Shown piece after piece: positions 15,123 through 22,756 of a DNA stretch of 27,060 nt. The notes under the pieces are model-generated. The model worked only from the letters and a program-made list of their open reading frames with translations. It was not told the DNA's origin and did no database searches. How positions within the stretch are numbered: the stretch's first letter is position 1; each line of letters starts with the position of its first letter. This DNA comes from Monoglobus sp964442605 (GTDB lineage Bacteria; Bacillota; Clostridia; Monoglobales; Monoglobaceae). Where the stretch lies: assembly GCA_964442605.1 (NCBI GenBank), contig CAYTZR010000028.1, positions 1-27,060 of the forward strand, read 5' to 3'. The translations under genes were made by a program, and so were the position numbers.

Positions 15123-15743
15123 TTATCTTATGTAATTGGTTTTGATTTTAGCTTCAGGCTCAGGCTTATCTATTCCGTTTTTCTTCGCACAGTCAATTGA
15201 TTTAAGTATCCAAGCCATATTTTTACCCAATATTTGCATAGTCTGTACACCCTCTTCATCCTTCAGGACTTCTTCGGGTGTATTGCCGTGTACCATGTTC
15301 CAATAATTTGAACTGATAATCGGCATATTATTAAAGCTAAAGTGCTTTGTAAGCTGATCCAACGTCGCGGAAGCGCCTCCGCGGCGGCAGCTTGCAACAA
15401 CGGCAGCAGGCTTATATCTGAGGTGCTTGCCTGCTGAATAGAACAATCTGTCCATAAACGATGTTACAGCGCCGGAAGCTGAAGCATAGTGTACAGGCGA
15501 GCCGACAATAATACCGTCCGCATCTCGACACGCTTCAGCGGCGGCGTTTACTGTGTCGTCAAATTGACACCTTCCGAGCTTTACACAGGTTCCGCAGCCG
15601 ATGCAGCCTATTATCGGTTTTGCCCCGACTTGAAAAATACTTGATTCAATACCGTTTAACCGCAGCTCATCGGCGATAATATTCAGTGCCGTATAAGTAC
15701 AGCCTTTAGGCTTTGGACTGCCGTTTATTAATATAACATTCAT
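15123..15743 (-). CDS. Iron-sulfur flavoprotein (flavodoxin-fold, NADPH-dependent FMN reductase family)
   Basis: 206-residue flavodoxin-like protein. The FMN-phosphate loop GSPKPKGCTYTA lies just after the first strand, and GSPVHYASASGAV forms the second flavin loop. A compact cluster motif C47-x2-C50-x2-C53-x5-C59 fits the [4Fe-4S] motif described for archaeal/clostridial iron-sulfur flavoproteins (Isf). The C-terminal region with NTPEEVLKDEEG is typical of this reductase group. The frame is open 18 codons upstream, but an AGGAGGT site directly fixes the start at 15743. It probably serves as a redox or oxidative-stress protein; the electron partner is unknown. A near-consensus promoter lies upstream, and the germination operon starts divergently. 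Confidence 0.88.
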   Translation of the reverse strand: MNVILINGSPKPKGCTYTALNIIADELRLNGIESSIFQVGAKPIIGCIGCGTCVKLGRCQFDDTVNAAAEACRDADGIIVGSPVHYASASGAVTSFMDRLFYSAGKHLRYKPAAVVASCRRGGASATLDQLTKHFSFNNMPIISSNYWNMVHGNTPEEVLKDEEGVQTMQILGKNMAWILKSIDCAKKNGIDKPEPEAKIKTNYIR

Positions 15744-15761
15744 TAAAAAAACCTCCTTGTT

Positions 15762-15792
15762 ATAATATTCGTTTTGTTCTCTTTTTATATTA
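15762..15792 (+). promoter_or_regulatory. Candidate sigma-G promoter of the germinant-receptor operon
   Basis: ATAATA (15762-15767), 18 nt, TATATTA (15786-15792). It has the same -35 hexamer and spacing as the candidate SASP promoter. The match to CATACTA is partial. The elements overlap the -10 of the divergent flavoprotein promoter. Confidence 0.3.
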
Positions 15793-15817
15793 TACACGTT
15801 TTTTGGATTTTAGTCAA
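15789..15817 (-). promoter_or_regulatory. Near-consensus sigma-A promoter of the flavoprotein gene
   Basis: On the minus strand TTGACT (15812-15817), a 17-nt spacer and TATAAT (15789-15794). It is the strongest promoter match on the minus strand of the window. Confidence 0.65.
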
Positions 15818-15840
15818 TAAAGGAATAATCAGGAAGGAAT

Positions 15841-17355
15841 ATGAAAATAATATATTCGGTGATTATTTTGATTGACTTAAATATAAAAAACAATAAAAAC
15901 ATCATAAAGGAATTGTTCTCTATGGATAAAAATGTGGATTTTAATCTCCGTGAGTTCAAGGTAGAGTTTAAGGATGAAATATCCGATGCCTTTTTAATTT
16001 ATTATGACGGTATGTCCGATCAAACCTACTTAAACCGAGATATTATGCGTTCTCTGCTGACGTGCAAGGAGTTCAGCACATCGAAAATAGCAAAAAAAGA
16101 TATAGTAAAAGAAAGAATTATTTCGGTTGCGCCGCTCAGTCTTACAGACAGCTATGAATACGTCGGTGAGCGTGTTTCATTCGGCGAATGCGGAATATTT
16201 ATTGACGGATGTGACTGCTGTTTTATCGCCGATATAAAGGGATGGGATTCAAGAGGGGTAGACTCGCCTACACAGGAGGTAAGCTTAGCCGGTCCGCAAG
16301 AAGCGTTTTCAGAATCTATGATGACCAACCTTGCCTTAGTGCGAAAAATTCTTAAAAATCCAAAGGTTATCGCTACTAATATACCTGTTGGAAATACCAA
16401 TAAAATACCGTGCGCGATTATGTATATTGACGATATAGCAAACAGTGAGATAATAAAAGAAGTTACAAGACGTATTAAAGGTATTGACACTGAATATATA
16501 TTTTCGTCAAGCGATGTTGAAATGCTTATTGAGGACACTACTTATTTCCCGATTACAAGAACGCTCAAGACAGAGCGTCCCGACAGAGTTGCTTCAATGA
16601 TTGCTGACGGTAAGGTGGCGATTATAGTTCAGGGAAGTCCGTTTGCTCTTATTGTTCCGACTACCACAATGGACTTGATTGAGGCGACAGAGGATAACTA
16701 TGTGCGTGTGCCGGAGGCAAATTTAATGCGGGTTATAAGGCTGCTTGGCATGTCAATTTCGGTTTTACTGCCCGCTCTTTTTATTGCCGTAATGCTCTAT
16801 CATCAGGAGGTCTTGCCCACCGATTTGCTTATCGCAATTTCGGCAACACGCGAAAAGGTGCCGTTCCCTCTTATCATAGAACTTTTATTAATGGAAATTT
16901 CATTTGAGCTTATAAAAGAGGCATCGGTCAGAGTTCCAAACCCGATTGGCAGCACCTTGGGAATAATCGGAGGTCTTATATTGGGTCAGGCATCCGTTGA
17001 AGCCGGCATTGTAAGTCCGTTGCTAATCATAATAGTTTCAATAGGAGGTATCGGAGCTTTTTCCACTCCGACATTGTCGCTTTCGCGATCTCTCAGTGTT
17101 TTGAAATTTATTTATATACTTTCGGCATATTTGTTTGGAGTTCTCGGTTTAACCGCAGCGTCACTGATTACACTTGCCTGTCTTGCTTCAAGTAAAACCT
17201 TTGGTGTACCGTTTTTAAGCAGATATAGAACCGGATCTCATGTATCTGAATCGGTTTTGGTAAAGCCGATTTGGAAAAAGGAAAAACGTCCGCCGGAGCT
17301 TGAGCCGATAGATGATATAAAACAGCCGCCGATAAGCAGAAAATGGAAAATATAA
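15841..17355 (+). CDS. Spore germination protein, GerA family (receptor A subunit)
   Basis: 504-residue A-type subunit of a germinant receptor, located in the spore inner membrane. Residues 1-295 form the soluble N-terminal part, with DGMSDQTYLNRDIMRSLL, MYIDDIANSEIIKEV, TTYFPITRTLKTERPDRV and VAIIVQGSPFALIVPTT. The C-terminal part has about five hydrophobic helices and the family core PFPLIIELLLMEISFELIKE with NPIGSTLGIIGGLILGQASV. The tail ends in a basic, proline-rich stretch. The start is uncertain. ATG 15841 has AGGAAGGA only 2 nt away, and ATG 15922 has AAAGG 11 nt away. The segment NIIKELFSMDKNVDFNLREFKV matches the usual GerA N-terminus, which favours the upstream start. It is the first gene of a two-gene receptor operon, with a gap of 18 bp to the next gene. 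Confidence 0.93.
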   Translation: MKIIYSVIILIDLNIKNNKNIIKELFSMDKNVDFNLREFKVEFKDEISDAFLIYYDGMSDQTYLNRDIMRSLLTCKEFSTSKIAKKDIVKERIISVAPLSLTDSYEYVGERVSFGECGIFIDGCDCCFIADIKGWDSRGVDSPTQEVSLAGPQEAFSESMMTNLALVRKILKNPKVIATNIPVGNTNKIPCAIMYIDDIANSEIIKEVTRRIKGIDTEYIFSSSDVEMLIEDTTYFPITRTLKTERPDRVASMIADGKVAIIVQGSPFALIVPTTTMDLIEATEDNYVRVPEANLMRVIRLLGMSISVLLPALFIAVMLYHQEVLPTDLLIAISATREKVPFPLIIELLLMEISFELIKEASVRVPNPIGSTLGIIGGLILGQASVEAGIVSPLLIIIVSIGGIGAFSTPTLSLSRSLSVLKFIYILSAYLFGVLGLTAASLITLACLASSKTFGVPFLSRYRTGSHVSESVLVKPIWKKEKRPPELEPIDDIKQPPISRKWKI

Positions 17356-17373
17356 TAACTTGAGTGATATAAT

Positions 17374-19335
17374 ATGAATAAAACTAAATTTAATTTTAAT
17401 TTATGGTGCCTTATTGTTAACAGCTTAATAGTCAAGCTGTTCATTGATTTTTCCGGCTTTTTGTTATACGTGAATAACTCCGGAGCAGTTCTTTCGCTTT
17501 TAATAAGTGTCCTGATATTTTTAGTACTGCTCCTGGTTTTTTATGCGTTTAGAAATTATCTTGCCGCTTGTATGAGAAAAAAGTATATAAGAAACGTAGT
17601 TTATGTGATATTTACAGGATACTTGATTTGCAATGCAATATTTTATCTTTATAGGCTTGTAAATCTGTTAAGTAATTATCCGTACACAAACACGCCTTAT
17701 TATTTTATTTTAGCGGTAATAATCATCACGGCTTTGATAATTGGTATCGGAGATAAGACGGCTCTGTTTAAATTATACGGTATATGTGTTCCGTTTGTCA
17801 TAATTGGTCTTATTATGATAATTCTGAACGGAGCACGGCACATAGATTTATATAATATGCTGCCGGTATTCGGTAACGGAATGAATATTATGCTAAGTTC
17901 AGGGATAAAAAATGTGTTTGCTTATTCTGAAATATTATTGCCTGTTGTCTATGCGGTGCTGTTTAAAGAAAAGAACACAAGGTATTCATTTTCAGCTGTC
18001 TTATTCGGGCTTATACTTTATGCGTGTTTTTTTGCGGTATTGTTTCTTACTATGCCTTATGGGTATTTAAGCCAAACCGGCTCCGAATCTATAGTGAATT
18101 TATCGAGATTTTCAACTCTCAGCCGCCTAAATACCAGACTTGATGTTATAAATACAGTGATAACTTTGATTTCTTCGATTTTGTATCTGTCAGCTGTTAT
18201 AGTTATTATTAAAAAAATAATGTCCGATTTGGGATTTGATAAAATAAAGCTTAAGCGTACATCTGCTGCTTTATTGATTATTGCCTTATGTATTGCTCCG
18301 CTCTGCGGCTGCTATGATAACCGTGATGTCGAAGATACCGCATATGCTATAGCGGTTGGAGTTGATTTATCGGAGAAATCGGACTGTCTGTTATTCACGT
18401 TTCAATTTTCAAACCCGCTTGAAAGCGGCAAAAACACAGATGCTGCCGTGGCGGTCGGCGAGTCTGAGACGGAAGAAGTGGAGGAGGATGGAAATAAGTC
18501 TGTAAATAATATTTCAGTGACCGCGCCGACGGTTTATGAAGGGATTGAAAATATAAAGAATTACATCGGAAAGTCTCCGTCTTTGTCACATTTAAAGCTG
18601 ATTGTGCTTTCTGATGCTCTTATTAACAGTGGCGAAGCATTTAGTATTTGCGGCAGTTTTATGGAGATAATGGAGGTGCGTCCGGAAACAAAAGTATGCG
18701 CCGCTGATTTGGCAAAGGAATATTTGGAGGCGGTCAACCCAACACTTGAGGAAAGTACTGCCAGGTATTATGAGCTGCTGTTTTCAGATGAGTCGGCAAC
18801 GGAAAGCCTGCAAATAGATTTGAGAACCCTTTTGATAAAGGCTTCGTTGGCGGTTGATGATGTCTATATGCCAGTTATGACAGAGCGGGGATTTGACGGC
18901 GCTGTGGTTTTCTCGGGAGATTATCCTGTCTTAACTCTGAACGAAAACGATTGCCGTCTGCTCAACATAGTTTTTGGAAACAGCAGCGATTTTTTATATT
19001 ACACAACAGAGGAGGGACAATCTGTTAGAATTAAAAACAGAAACAAGCCCAAAATTAAATTATATATTAATAATTCAGAAATATACGGAGATGTAGAAAT
19101 AAAAATAAAGTTGTCAGAGATTAAAAATATTGACAGCGCTAATTATGAAAATATCAGATTTGAATTAAGCCAAAGCATTGAAGAGCTTCTAAATAAAATA
19201 TATGCTCATAATTGCGATATACTTTCCGTTAAAAAGCATGCCTTAAAATATTTTAAGTATGAATATGAGTGGAACGCCTTTTTGGATAACAGCGACGGTA
19301 TTACACATATAAACAATATAAGAGTATATATTTAA
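17374..19335 (+). CDS. Fused GerB-GerC spore germination protein
   Basis: One uninterrupted 653-codon frame. Residues 1-290 are GerB-like (amino-acid/polyamine transporter fold) with eight visible hydrophobic helices near 10-32, 35-58, 72-96, 108-126, 131-150, 177-196, 204-226 and 258-280. Ordinary GerB proteins (about 365 aa) have ten, so the last two appear missing. Residues 288-313 look like a lipoprotein signal peptide: basic KIKLKRT, a hydrophobic core, then lipobox L310-C311-G312-C313. Residues 314-653 are a complete GerC domain: YDNRDVEDTAYAIAVGVD, SPSLSHLKLIVLSDAL, GFDGAVVF, and the closing DILSVKKHALKYFKYEYEW. An acidic insert lies near 364-377. Eight helices put the linker inside and the signal-like helix would export GerC, as needed. 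No ribosome site precedes the internal ATG (codon 283). It partners the GerA-type subunit upstream. Confidence 0.88.
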   Translation: MNKTKFNFNLWCLIVNSLIVKLFIDFSGFLLYVNNSGAVLSLLISVLIFLVLLLVFYAFRNYLAACMRKKYIRNVVYVIFTGYLICNAIFYLYRLVNLLSNYPYTNTPYYFILAVIIITALIIGIGDKTALFKLYGICVPFVIIGLIMIILNGARHIDLYNMLPVFGNGMNIMLSSGIKNVFAYSEILLPVVYAVLFKEKNTRYSFSAVLFGLILYACFFAVLFLTMPYGYLSQTGSESIVNLSRFSTLSRLNTRLDVINTVITLISSILYLSAVIVIIKKIMSDLGFDKIKLKRTSAALLIIALCIAPLCGCYDNRDVEDTAYAIAVGVDLSEKSDCLLFTFQFSNPLESGKNTDAAVAVGESETEEVEEDGNKSVNNISVTAPTVYEGIENIKNYIGKSPSLSHLKLIVLSDALINSGEAFSICGSFMEIMEVRPETKVCAADLAKEYLEAVNPTLEESTARYYELLFSDESATESLQIDLRTLLIKASLAVDDVYMPVMTERGFDGAVVFSGDYPVLTLNENDCRLLNIVFGNSSDFLYYTTEEGQSVRIKNRNKPKIKLYINNSEIYGDVEIKIKLSEIKNIDSANYENIRFELSQSIEELLNKIYAHNCDILSVKKHALKYFKYEYEWNAFLDNSDGITHINNIRVYI

Positions 19336-19350
19336 AAAAATTACAAAAAA

Positions 19351-19376
19351 TGGGAAATGGCAGAAACCACTTCCCA
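19351..19376. terminator. Bidirectional terminator between gerBC fusion and amidase
   Basis: TGGGAAATGG (19351-19360) pairs with CCACTTCCCA (19367-19376) with one mismatch, 6-nt loop. A/T runs flank both sides; the minus-strand side has a strong U-tract (from A-rich 19334-19350). Confidence 0.7.
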
Positions 19377-19382
19377 AATTTG

Positions 19383-20258
19383 TTATTCGCCGTATACGCC
19401 GGCTCTGTCATTTACTGTGTACAGTCTCAGCAGGTCTGTTGTCAAGCCCAGCTTGCCATCTTCGTCACCCATGAGAAAGCCCTTGTTAACAAGCTTTGTG
19501 ATGGTGGGAATTGCCCATGAAGGCATATTTTCATCAACATAATCATACCTCTTAAGCTGCTCCTTTATTTGGCTTATATCATTTGTGTTGTTCTGAATAT
19601 CAATTCCGATTTCGTTTATGATCTCGTCCTGACTATCATTTTTGGCTTTTAATTCTTGATATTCCGCACTCATAATTTCATCCTCGCTTTCTAAATTATA
19701 TTTTATTCCAAAGTAGTCGCATATGCCCTTGTATATTGCTGTTGCACACTGATTTTTTCCGCTGTCGCTTGCCAGAAACAGGTTGTCGCCGTAATTATCT
19801 ATAAACGCCGTTTCAACCAGAATTGCGGGCATGGTCGTATGATATATGACAGCAAAATTCGCTGTTTTAACACCTCTGTCATATCTGCCGGTTTCTTCAG
19901 TCATGTGTTTTTGTACATATTTAGCCAGCTTACCCGCTTCACTGTCAAGCTTTACACAATAGGTTTCACAGCCGTAAGCTTTAGTGTTAGCTGAGTTGCA
20001 ATGTATAGAAACAAATATATCCGCACCCCATGAGTTTGCTGCATTGTAGCGTGCCGCCAGACTCGCGTTAACGCTGCTTGCGACGTTGTCATAAATACTC
20101 TCGCGACTCATCATTACCGAAAATCCGCTGTTTATGAGAAGCGGTTTAAGCTTTGAGGCAATTTCGACGGTAATGTCCTGTTCTTTAAGTCCAAATCCAA
20201 CTGCGCCCGTGTCGGCGCCTGAATAGTTGTGTCCCGGGTCAATATAAATCTTAGTCAT
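19383..20258 (-). CDS. N-acetylmuramoyl-L-alanine amidase without signal peptide (CwlC/endolysin-like)
   Basis: 291 residues. The Amidase_3 domain (1-185) has zinc ligands H10 (IDPGH), E26 (GLKEQD) and H86 (VSIHCNS), and catalytic E149 (AILVETAFIDN). It hydrolyses the lactyl-amide bond between muramic acid and the stem peptide. A coiled-coil-like charged linker follows at about 195-237. A C-terminal module at about 247-290 (PSWAIPTITKLVNKGFL and LLRLYTVNDRAGVYG) is of a kind I associate with Firmicute phage lysins. There is no N-terminal signal sequence; the protein starts directly at the first strand, as in Bacillus CwlC, a sigma-K mother-cell lysis enzyme. Ribosome site GGAGGTG. Alternatives are a domesticated phage endolysin or a CwlC-like sporulation amidase; a candidate sigma-K promoter upstream favours the latter. 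Confidence 0.9.
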   Translation of the reverse strand: MTKIYIDPGHNYSGADTGAVGFGLKEQDITVEIASKLKPLLINSGFSVMMSRESIYDNVASSVNASLAARYNAANSWGADIFVSIHCNSANTKAYGCETYCVKLDSEAGKLAKYVQKHMTEETGRYDRGVKTANFAVIYHTTMPAILVETAFIDNYGDNLFLASDSGKNQCATAIYKGICDYFGIKYNLESEDEIMSAEYQELKAKNDSQDEIINEIGIDIQNNTNDISQIKEQLKRYDYVDENMPSWAIPTITKLVNKGFLMGDEDGKLGLTTDLLRLYTVNDRAGVYGE

Positions 20259-20298
20259 TAATTTTCACCTCCGTTATTTTATTTCCTGCGAATACAAT

Positions 20299-20326
20299 TA
20301 AAGTATAGCCTAAAATTTGTGCAAGT
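20299..20326 (-). promoter_or_regulatory. Candidate sigma-K promoter of the amidase
   Basis: On the minus strand AC (20325-20326), 17 nt, then TATACTTTA (20299-20307). The Bacillus sigma-K consensus is AC-N16/17-CATANNNTA, so only the first base of the -10 element deviates. About 40 bp separates it from the start codon. Confidence 0.4.
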
Positions 20327-20329
20327 GAG

Positions 20330-20349
20330 TGTCAAGCTCAGTCTTGACA
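20330..20349. promoter_or_regulatory. Palindrome overlapping the hydF -35 box (candidate operator)
   Basis: TGTCAAG (20330-20336) and CTTGACA (20343-20349) form a perfect 7-bp inverted repeat with a 6-nt centre. Its right arm contains the complete -35 hexamer of the hydF promoter, so a dimeric repressor bound here would block RNA polymerase. Confidence 0.5.
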
Positions 20350-20372
20350 AAGTATGCTACTTGGAGTAGAAT
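20344..20372 (+). promoter_or_regulatory. Sigma-A promoter of hydF-hydE
   Basis: Perfect TTGACA (20344-20349), 17-nt spacer, TAGAAT (20367-20372). Leader of about 28 nt to the start codon. Confidence 0.65.
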
Positions 20373-20407
20373 TATCATAATTAATATATTTAAAGGATGT
20401 GGTTTTA

Positions 20408-21583
20408 ATGGAAAAAACACCATTGTCAATGCGAAAGCATATTGCCATATTTGGCAATACAAATGTCGGGAAATCCACGCTTTTTAATAAGCTTTTGGGT
20501 CAGGACGCTGCAATCGTGTCTGAAGTCAGCGGAACAACCACAGATCCTATAACCAAAGCAATGGAGCTTATACCGTATGGTCCCGTTGCCCTTATTGATA
20601 CAGCGGGGCTTGGCGATGAATCGGTTTTAGCCGAGAAGAGGACATCCAAAACTCTGGAAATTCTCAAACGCACTGACCTTATATTATATGTCAGAGATGT
20701 TAATTGTGAGAACATATCTGAGATAAATTTTCCTAATATTCCAATAATTGACGTTTTTACAAAATGCGACTTGGCTGATGCCCGTACCTTAAATAAGGTA
20801 AGCGCCGATTATCCAAATTCGGTATTGGTTTTTGACTATAATGAGAAAAGTTTAAACAGCTTAAGAACCCGCATGATTGAAGAGCTTGAAAAGCAGGAGC
20901 GGGATGATGAAACCCTAATCGGCGGTATGCTGCCAAAGGGAAGCAGTTTGATTTTGGTATGTCCTATTGACAGCGAGGCACCGAAGGGCAGACTTATTTT
21001 GCCGCAGGTTCAGCTTATACGCGATTGTTTGGATCATGATATGAAGGCGTATGTAACAACCGAAACAACACTTGGCGACGCGTTAAACGAACTTGAGCAC
21101 GTTGATTTGGTGGTTACTGATTCACAGGCGTTTAAGACAGTTGACAGGCTGGTGCCTAAAAATATAAAATTGACATCGTTTTCTATGCTTCTGGCAAGGC
21201 AAAAAGGAAATTTCGAGCAGATGCTAAAGGGCGTTGAAGCGATTGACGGTATGAATAAAAATTCAAAGGTACTGATGCTTGAGGGCTGTACGCATAACAC
21301 TTCTCATGAGGATATAGGCAGAGTAAAAATCCCAAAGCTTATACAAAAATATTTGGGCGTGCGTCCTCAGTATGACTATTATACCGGCTATAACATCCCG
21401 GAAAATCTTGTTGGTTATGACCTCATAATTCAGTGCGGGATGTGCATGATAAATAAAAAAGAAATTGAAACAAGACTTATCAACGCTGCGGAGCATAATA
21501 TTCCCATTACAAATTACGGAATTGCTCTTGCGAAGCTGAACGGCATTTTGGACAGAGCTGCTGAAATATTTAAGAATGGGTGA
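20408..21583 (+). CDS. hydF: [FeFe]-hydrogenase H-cluster maturation GTPase HydF
   Basis: 391-residue scaffold GTPase on which the 2Fe subcluster is built before transfer to the hydrogenase. The GTPase domain has G1 GNTNVGKST (16-24), G3 DTAGLGDE and a G4-like TKCD. The middle dimerisation part contains VVTDSQAF. The C-terminal cluster domain has C294-T-H296 and, 49 residues later, Q342-C343-G-M-C346. The usual motif is CxH...HCxxC; here the second His is Gln. The ribosome site AAAGGA suits ATG 20408 better than the GTG at 20399. hydE follows 4 bp after the stop, so they are one operon. hydG and the hydrogenase itself are not in the window. Confidence 0.94.
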   Translation: MEKTPLSMRKHIAIFGNTNVGKSTLFNKLLGQDAAIVSEVSGTTTDPITKAMELIPYGPVALIDTAGLGDESVLAEKRTSKTLEILKRTDLILYVRDVNCENISEINFPNIPIIDVFTKCDLADARTLNKVSADYPNSVLVFDYNEKSLNSLRTRMIEELEKQERDDETLIGGMLPKGSSLILVCPIDSEAPKGRLILPQVQLIRDCLDHDMKAYVTTETTLGDALNELEHVDLVVTDSQAFKTVDRLVPKNIKLTSFSMLLARQKGNFEQMLKGVEAIDGMNKNSKVLMLEGCTHNTSHEDIGRVKIPKLIQKYLGVRPQYDYYTGYNIPENLVGYDLIIQCGMCMINKKEIETRLINAAEHNIPITNYGIALAKLNGILDRAAEIFKNG

Positions 21584-21587
21584 CAGT

Positions 21588-22595
21588 ATGTTATTTTCAA
21601 AGTCTGATGTTCTGGACATTATTAAAAAAAATAAAGATATTCTTTCACCTGAGCTAAAGGCGAGGGCTGCGGCTGCCAGAGACGCGGAATTCGGAAGCTC
21701 GGTATATGTCAGGGGACTTATAGAATTTACTAATTATTGCAGGAATAACTGTAACTATTGCGGTATCCGATCGGGGAACTTAAATGTACACAGGTACCGT
21801 CTTTCCAAATCGGAAATCATGGATTGCTGCCGTGTCGGAGCAAGTCTTGGCTTTAAAACCTATGTACTTCAGGGCGGTGAAGATCCGGGATTTTCGGACA
21901 AGAAAATCTGCGAGCTTGTATATTCGATAAAGGAAGAATTTCCGGGCTGTGCTGTAACCTTGTCAATCGGTGAACGTGAAAAGGATGTATATAAAGCCTT
22001 CTTTGACGCGGGAGCGGATAGGTATCTTCTTAGACACGAAACAGCAAATGAAAGTCATTATGCAAAGCTTCATCCTGATACTATGAGCCTCAGGCATCGC
22101 AAAAAATGTCTTTATGATTTAAAGGAAATCGGTTTTCAAGTGGGAGCCGGATTTATGGTTGGCTCACCCTATCAGACTGACGAAAATTTGGCTGAGGATA
22201 TTGTGTTTTTACAGGAACTTCAGCCTCATATGGTTGGTCTCGGACCCTTCATACCGCATAAGGATACCGTGTACCATGAGTTTCCGCAAGGCACGCTTAA
22301 TATGACGCTTGTTATGCTGTGCATAGTGAGATTGGCTATGCCTAAGGTTCTGCTGCCTGCGACAACGGCTCTCGGTACTGTTTCACCCATTGGAAGAGAA
22401 GAGGGTATACGCTGCGGCGCAAATGTTGTCATGCCAAATCTTTCACCCGTCGGGGTTCGCCGCGACTATTCCCTGTATGATAATAAAATATGCATGGGCG
22501 ATGAGGCAGCCGAGTGCATAAAATGCTTAGGCAGACGCATCGAAAGCACCGGCTGTAAACTCGATTTCTCAAGAGGCGACAGCCCCATGCTGTGA
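21588..22595 (+). CDS. hydE: [FeFe]-hydrogenase maturase HydE (radical SAM)
   Basis: 335-residue radical S-adenosylmethionine enzyme taking part in synthesis of the H-cluster dithiomethylamine-bridged 2Fe unit. The [4Fe-4S] motif CX3CX2C is C51-RNN-C55-NY-C58, preceded by YVRGLIEFTN. Further HydE-type segments are LQGGEDPGFSDKKI, DRYLLRHETANESHY, VGSPYQTDENLAEDI and GLGPFIPHKDTVY; these separate it from BioB. An ATG at 21576 overlaps the hydF stop but has no ribosome site. ATG 21588, with GGGTGA ahead of it, is preferred. The order hydF-hydE in one operon makes the assignment firm. Confidence 0.94.
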   Translation: MLFSKSDVLDIIKKNKDILSPELKARAAAARDAEFGSSVYVRGLIEFTNYCRNNCNYCGIRSGNLNVHRYRLSKSEIMDCCRVGASLGFKTYVLQGGEDPGFSDKKICELVYSIKEEFPGCAVTLSIGEREKDVYKAFFDAGADRYLLRHETANESHYAKLHPDTMSLRHRKKCLYDLKEIGFQVGAGFMVGSPYQTDENLAEDIVFLQELQPHMVGLGPFIPHKDTVYHEFPQGTLNMTLVMLCIVRLAMPKVLLPATTALGTVSPIGREEGIRCGANVVMPNLSPVGVRRDYSLYDNKICMGDEAAECIKCLGRRIESTGCKLDFSRGDSPML

Positions 22596-22684
22596 TTTCG
22601 ATGCAAGAATTCCTTTATTCGGCACATTCGGCACATTGTACTAATTAAATAATCATTTTATTATATTTTTTTAGAAAATTATAC

Positions 22685-22713
22685 TTGCTTTTTGGCATTT
22701 AATGTAATACAAT
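22685..22713 (+). promoter_or_regulatory. Sigma-A-type promoter of purC
   Basis: TTGCTT (22685-22690), 17 nt, TACAAT (22708-22713). No purine riboswitch aptamer or recognisable PurBox was seen in the 161-bp gap before purC. A 9-bp tandem repeat (CGGCACATT, 22620-22637) lies just upstream, in the 3' flank of hydE. Confidence 0.5.
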
Positions 22714-22756
22714 GTTATTGTGTTTTTGTTATTAATTTTAATTGGAGGATTTTGTG

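Noticed and set aside
18220..18222. Internal ATG (codon 283) as a separate gerC start
   Set aside because: No ribosome site precedes it and there is no stop codon between the GerB-like and GerC-like parts, so a separate gene is not supported, although weak internal initiation cannot be excluded.
22596..22756. Purine riboswitch or PurBox upstream of purC
   Set aside because: No purine aptamer core or CCGAACA-type PurBox was recognised. The CGGCACATT tandem repeat is too far upstream and unlike known sites.
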